DNA from: Roseococcus pinisoli
GTDB lineage: Bacteria; Pseudomonadota; Alphaproteobacteria; Acetobacterales; Acetobacteraceae
Assembly (NCBI RefSeq): GCF_018413645.1
Contig: NZ_JAHCDA010000002.1
Span: 1,116,001 to 1,180,000, forward strand
Length of the DNA: 64,000 bases
Direction: 5' to 3'
Under the pieces are notes generated by a model, which had not been told where the DNA came from, searched no databases, and saw only the letters and a program-made list of their open reading frames with translations. The position numbers and the translations under genes are program-made. Position 1 is the first letter of the stretch. Each line of letters opens with the position of its first letter. Shown in pieces: positions 59,998 to 64,000 of this stretch.

Positions 59998-60150
59998 ATA
60001 GCCTCCGCCCCCGCGATAGTAGGGCCGGCCGTAATACCCGTAGGGGGCGGGTCGCGCGTAATAGCCAGGCCCGTAGGCCGGATAGGCGACGCATCCCGGC
60101 AGGGAAGCGAGGGCGAGCAGCGCGAGGCAGGCTAGAAGCGTCCGGTACAT
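59986..60150 (-). CDS. Small Tyr/Gly-rich lipoprotein
   Basis: A 54-residue frame. A signal peptide (YRTLLACLALLALASLPGC) has a lipobox, L-P-G-C, with the lipidated cysteine at residue 20. The mature 35 residues are dominated by Tyr, Gly, Pro and Arg (YGPGYYARPAPYGYYGRPYY, ending GGGGYYRY). GGGAGG lies seven bases before the ATG at 60150. Such short Tyr/Gly-rich lipoproteins are common in proteobacteria and have no known function. The stop lies in one copy of an 18-bp tandem duplication. Confidence 0.75.
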   Translation of the reverse strand: MYRTLLACLALLALASLPGCVAYPAYGPGYYARPAPYGYYGRPYYRGGGGYYRY

Positions 60151-60278
60151 CACGACCTCCCGGCGGCGATGTTCTGCGCCGCCCGACAGGAAGGAAACGC
60201 GCCAGCCGTGGCGGGAGTTGGCTCATGTCGTGACCGAATCGAGACGATATCGCCGTGCGAAATCGCCCGGCCGCGCCC

Positions 60279-62876
60279 TCATCCCGACGGCTCGCGCTCC
60301 GGCGACAAGGGCAGCTTCGCGATCATGACGTCGGCATCCTCGTCGCTCCGGCTGAGGGTGAATCCGAGCCGCCGGACGAAGGCCAGCATCGGCTGGTTGT
60401 CCGCCAGGATCTGGCCGATGAGCTCCCTGATCCCCTCGCCCCGCGCCCATGCGATCGCGCGCGTCATGAGATGCTGGCCGAGGCCGGTGCCCTTGGCCGT
60501 GGGGCTCAGCGCCACCGCGAATTCCGCCGCCGTTCCGCCGCCCTCGCGGATGACGCGCGCCGTGCCGAGGATCTTTCCGCCCTGGAGGGCGACAAAGGCC
60601 ATCTCCCGCCCGTAGTCGATCTGGGTGAGGCGCGCGAGCATCGCCGGCGGCAGCTCGCGCAGCGCCGAGAAGAAGCGGAAGCGGACGTCTTCCGGCGGCA
60701 GGCTGCGGAAATGCTCACCATGCGCGGCCGCATCCTCCGGCCGGATCGGGCGGATCTCGAAGACGCGGCCGTCGGGCGCGGTGAACTCCGCGGAGAGATG
60801 GGCGGGATAGGGCAGGATGGCGAAGACGGGCGTCTCGCCCTCCGGCCGGAGCGTGAGCGCGGCATCGGCCGCCAGCACGCCGCGCGCATCGGCGAAGAGC
60901 GGGTTCACGCTCAGCGACGCGACCTCGGGGAAGTCGATGAGCAGCTGGCTCACGCGCACCAGCGCATCGGCGATGGCGGGCTCGTTCACCGGCGCGCGGT
61001 CGCGGAAACCCGGAAGCAGGCGGGACAGCCTTGTCCGCGCGATGAGCCCATGGGCCAGCGGCAGGTTAAGGGGCGGCAGGTCGAAGGCTTCGTCCTGCGC
61101 GAAATCGGCCGCGGTGCCGCCCTGGCCGAAGCCGATCCAGGGCCCGAACATCGCATCGTCGCCGACGCGCAGGCGCAGCTCCATCATCCCGCGCGGCGCC
61201 TGGCGCTGGACCAGGAAGCCCTGCAGGGCAACGCCCGGCGCGCGGCGCGGCACCTCCTCGGCCATGGCCGCCGCCGCGGCAGCGACCGAGGCGCCGTCGC
61301 GCAGGTTGAGCAGCACGCCGCCCACCTCGCTCTTGTGGCGGAGCAGCGCATGCGCCTTCAGCGCGACCGGAAAGCCGACGGCCACCGCCGCGCCGGCGGC
61401 CCGCGCGGGCGTGGCGGCGCGCCAAACCGGCAGCGTGGCGATGCCATAGGCGCCCAGCACCGCCAGCGCCTCGTCCTCCAGCAGGCTCAACCGTCCTTCC
61501 GCGCGTGCCGCGGCGAAGAGGGCGCGCACGGCCGCACGATCGGGCTCGACCTTGAGCACATCGGAATCCGGCAGCTCGGCCGCCGTCGCGCGGTTGCGGC
61601 GCTCGGCCGCGAGATGGGCGGCGCCCCGCGCCACGGCCTCGGGCGTGTCGAAGACCGGAAGCCCGGCCTCGCTGAGGGCCGCGCGCTCGTCATGCGCGCT
61701 GGCCTCGCCGATCCAGCCCAGCAGGATGGGCGCGCCGCGCCCGCGCATGCCGGTGGTGGCGAAGGATGCGGCGGGCGTCCGCTCCGGCTCCGGCGCATGC
61801 ACCGCCATCACCACGTCGACCTCGCGCGCCGCGGCCAGCACCTTGGCGGCCTCGGCGAGCCGGCCGCCGGCCGAGGCGCCGAGGGCGAGCGGATTTCGCG
61901 CCGCCCGCCCATCGAGCAGCGCGCCCAGGCCGGCCTTGGTCGCTTCCGTGAGCTCGGCCAGCTGCAGCCCCTGGGCCACCGCCGCATCCGCCGCGAGCCG
62001 CGCCATGCCGAGGCCATTGGCCACGATCGCGACGCGATCCCCCGCGCCCGTCCCGGCGCGCGGCCGCGTGCGGGCCAGCGTCTCGGCGGCGGCGAGCCAG
62101 TCCTCGAAGCCGGCGGCGCGCAGGATGCCCGCGCGGCGCAGCACCGCGTCCATCACCGCCTCGCCGACGCCGGATGGATCATCGGAGCGCCCGCCGGGGC
62201 GCAGCGCCAGGACGGGCCGCGTGCGCGCCGTCGCCCGCGCGGCCGAGACGAACAACCGGCGCTGCTTGATGCGCCGCAGGTCGAGCAGGACGCAGGCCGT
62301 GCCGCTGTCGCGCGCCAGCCAGTCGAGGCCGAGGGCAAAGCCCAGATCCTCGTTGGAGCCGATGCCGATGATATGGCTGAAGCCCAGCCCCTCGGCCGCG
62401 GCCCAGTCGATCACCGCGCGCGCGATGGCGGAGGATTGCGCCATCAGCGCCAACCGGCCCTTGGGCACGTGCAGGTGGGACAGGGTGGCGTTCAGGCCGA
62501 TGCCCGGCAGCGCCAAGCCGAAGCTGCGCTCGCCCAGCGCCCGGATGCCGGCGCTGCCCGCGATCTCCGCCAGGTCCGGCGCCGCGGTCGGCACCACCAC
62601 GGCGTGGCAGCCCATCGCCGCGATCTCCTGCATCGCCTGGGCCTGGGCATCGGGCGCGACGCAGAGGATGGCGAGGTCGGGCGCACCCTCGGGGGGCTCG
62701 AAGCCCTCCAGGCCTTCCGCCATCAGCCTTCCCTGGAAGCGACCCTCGCGCAGGTTCCGCGTCAGGATGGACGATTCGGGCAGTGCGGGATCGGCGTGCA
62801 GCAGCACGGAGCGCGGGCGGAACAGCGCCGTGTCGCGGAAGCCCGCCCCGGGGCGACCTGTCAGAATCATGGGCAT
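60279..62876 (-). CDS. Pat-like acyl-CoA ligase domain / GNAT acetyltransferase fusion
   Basis: An 865-residue protein in the order: CoA-binding Rossmann domain (about 15-125, ILCVAPDAQAQAMQEIAAMG), succinyl-CoA-ligase-like domains (about 135-450), ATP-grasp domain (about 470-690, FPVALKAHALLRHKSEVGGV), and C-terminal GNAT (about 705-855, LSPTAKGTGLGQHLMTRAIA as the acetyl-CoA loop). It matches protein lysine acetyltransferases of the Pat/PatZ type, which sense metabolites and acetylate metabolic enzymes. The expected phosphohistidine loop (S-H-T-G) after the glycine-rich segment near residue 250 is missing (GGRSDDPSGVGEAVMDAVLR), so the ligase half is probably regulatory. Cytoplasmic. Confidence 0.88.
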   Translation of the reverse strand: MPMILTGRPGAGFRDTALFRPRSVLLHADPALPESSILTRNLREGRFQGRLMAEGLEGFEPPEGAPDLAILCVAPDAQAQAMQEIAAMGCHAVVVPTAAPDLAEIAGSAGIRALGERSFGLALPGIGLNATLSHLHVPKGRLALMAQSSAIARAVIDWAAAEGLGFSHIIGIGSNEDLGFALGLDWLARDSGTACVLLDLRRIKQRRLFVSAARATARTRPVLALRPGGRSDDPSGVGEAVMDAVLRRAGILRAAGFEDWLAAAETLARTRPRAGTGAGDRVAIVANGLGMARLAADAAVAQGLQLAELTEATKAGLGALLDGRAARNPLALGASAGGRLAEAAKVLAAAREVDVVMAVHAPEPERTPAASFATTGMRGRGAPILLGWIGEASAHDERAALSEAGLPVFDTPEAVARGAAHLAAERRNRATAAELPDSDVLKVEPDRAAVRALFAAARAEGRLSLLEDEALAVLGAYGIATLPVWRAATPARAAGAAVAVGFPVALKAHALLRHKSEVGGVLLNLRDGASVAAAAAAMAEEVPRRAPGVALQGFLVQRQAPRGMMELRLRVGDDAMFGPWIGFGQGGTAADFAQDEAFDLPPLNLPLAHGLIARTRLSRLLPGFRDRAPVNEPAIADALVRVSQLLIDFPEVASLSVNPLFADARGVLAADAALTLRPEGETPVFAILPYPAHLSAEFTAPDGRVFEIRPIRPEDAAAHGEHFRSLPPEDVRFRFFSALRELPPAMLARLTQIDYGREMAFVALQGGKILGTARVIREGGGTAAEFAVALSPTAKGTGLGQHLMTRAIAWARGEGIRELIGQILADNQPMLAFVRRLGFTLSRSDEDADVMIAKLPLSPEREPSG

Positions 62877-62992
62877 GCAGGCTTATAGCCCCGGCAATCG
62901 TGTCAGGCCCAAGGCGATGGCCCACCCCTGCCATCTTGCGCAACCCGCGCCGACGCGCTGCCCTGTCCTTCTCAGCAGGACGGGGAATGGTG

Positions 62993-63961
62993 ATGGGCGA
63001 TCGGCGAATTGATCCGGAGATGGCGGCGTTCAGCGCCATGGTGGCCGGACGCGCGGCGGGGCAGCCGCCCATCGTCTTCCCGACCCCCCCCCGCAGCGCG
63101 CCCTTCGACGAGCAGCGCCGCCTGAACGACGAGCCGCAGCTGCCCCAGGCCGAGGGCGGCGACGTGATGGCCGAAAGCCGCGACCTGCTGCTGCCGATCC
63201 GCGGCCGCCGCATGCAGCTGCGTTTCCATCGCCCGACCAACGATCCGAACCTGCCGGTCCTGATCTACTTCCATGGCGGCGGTTGGGTCTGGGGCAGCGT
63301 GGACACGCATGACCGGCTGATGCGCGCCTATGCCGCCGCCTCGGGCTGCGCCGTGCTCGGCCCCGACTATGCGCTGAGCCCGGAGGCGGTCTTCCCGCAG
63401 GCGCTGGAGGAATGCGCGGCGGTGCTGCGCCACATCGCGACGCGGGGCGCGGAGCTGGGGCTCGATCCCACGCGCATCGTCCTCGGCGGCGACAGCGCGG
63501 GCGCCAACCTCGCGGCCGGGCTGGCGCTGCTCAACGCGGAGCAGCCCTCGCCCATCCCGCTCAAGGGCCTGCTGCTGAACTACGGCGTCTTCGACCATAA
63601 CCTCGATACGCCAAGCTACCGCGAATTCCCCGAGGGCTACGGCCTCACCCTCGCGAAGATGCGCTTCTACTGGGATGCCTATTGCCCGGACGCGGTGGCG
63701 CGCCTCTCGCCCTTCGCCTCTCCCATCCGGGGCGAGCTCTCCACCCTGCCGCCCTCGCTGCTGCACATCGCGGAGCTGGACGTGCTGGCGTCCGAGAACC
63801 TGGCCTTCGCCGAGAAGCTGCGGAATGCGGGCGTGAACCTCGAGATGCGGACCTTCCCCGGCACGGTGCACGGCTTCGCCCGGGCGCTGGGCCATGTCGG
63901 CGCGGCGGACCGCGCGGCGGCGGAGGCCGGCGCCTGGCTGAAGGCGCGCGTCGCGGCCTGA
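62993..63961 (+). CDS. HSL-family alpha/beta-hydrolase (esterase/lipase)
   Basis: A 322-residue cytoplasmic esterase of the hormone-sensitive-lipase group. The oxyanion-hole motif HGGG is in LIYFHGGGWVWG (about residue 90), the nucleophile serine in LGGDSAGAN (about 167), the catalytic Asp in HIAELDVLASEN and the catalytic His in FPGTVHGFARAL. The start ATG at 62993 has GGGGA six bases upstream; the in-frame ATG at 62987 is too close to it. Divergent from the Pat-like gene. The natural substrate is unknown. Confidence 0.9.
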   Translation: MGDRRIDPEMAAFSAMVAGRAAGQPPIVFPTPPRSAPFDEQRRLNDEPQLPQAEGGDVMAESRDLLLPIRGRRMQLRFHRPTNDPNLPVLIYFHGGGWVWGSVDTHDRLMRAYAAASGCAVLGPDYALSPEAVFPQALEECAAVLRHIATRGAELGLDPTRIVLGGDSAGANLAAGLALLNAEQPSPIPLKGLLLNYGVFDHNLDTPSYREFPEGYGLTLAKMRFYWDAYCPDAVARLSPFASPIRGELSTLPPSLLHIAELDVLASENLAFAEKLRNAGVNLEMRTFPGTVHGFARALGHVGAADRAAAEAGAWLKARVAA

Positions 63962-64000
63962 GCGGCCGCCGGTCGCGGATCCATTTCGCGATTGAATATG

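Noticed and set aside
60255-62888. An 877-residue plus-strand frame over the Pat-like gene
   Set aside because: Antisense composition only; the Pat-like frame carries ATP-grasp and GNAT motifs.

Overview
The window is GC-rich with dense, tightly packed genes. Its gene content fits an alphaproteobacterium of the Acetobacteraceae (Roseomonas-like). That assignment is an inference from the exosortase-A system, the phosphonate monoester hydrolase locus and the general gene style; no rRNA or other marker gene is present. I found no tRNA, rRNA, CRISPR array or intact insertion sequence.

Layout. (1) 1-6.7 kb: the end of an exosortase-A (XrtA/PEP-CTERM) exopolysaccharide locus, with the tail of an outer-membrane barrel, an AAA ATPase, a polysaccharide deacetylase, a FemAB-like protein, a glycosyltransferase and XrtA fused to an EpsI-like domain. 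A PEP-CTERM substrate gene follows behind a near-consensus sigma-54 promoter. (2) 7.4-20.9 kb: a sulfur/phosphorus scavenging supercluster. An Ssu-type sulfonate importer (permease, ATPase, two tandem binding proteins) surrounds an SsuD-like monooxygenase. Next comes a sulfatase-superfamily enzyme closely resembling phosphonate monoester hydrolase, then a complete Dpp/Opp-type importer, again with two tandem binding proteins. (3) 21.5-32.7 kb: a surface-glycan island with an AlgI-like MBOAT acyltransferase, an AlgJ/AlgX-like partner and three very large glycosyltransferase/methyltransferase fusions. Two of the fusions share a 1,643-bp, nearly identical direct repeat covering an FkbM methyltransferase and a coiled-coil stalk, followed by different glycosyltransferase modules. 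A probable decayed tyrosine recombinase lies just beyond the island.

(4) 34.3-40.6 kb: a COG4280-like membrane protein with a PAP2 phosphatase, a divergent MFS transporter and RpiR regulator, and a TonB-dependent siderophore receptor. (5) 40.7-54.6 kb: one long leftward operon for the cell envelope. It encodes a 1,765-residue secreted protein with an N-terminal LprI-like (lysozyme inhibitor) domain, a giant alpha-2-macroglobulin lacking the thioester cysteine, a small YcxB-like membrane protein and penicillin-binding protein 1C. (6) 54.9-64 kb: an HD-family hydrolase, small secreted proteins, a DUF6311-like membrane protein whose start codon lies in a perfect hairpin, an MsrP-like reductase, a Pat-like CoA-ligase/GNAT fusion and an HSL-family esterase.

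The most interesting candidates are the LprI/macroglobulin/PBP1C envelope operon, the swappable FkbM-glycosyltransferase pair, and the double importer around the phosphonate monoester hydrolase.
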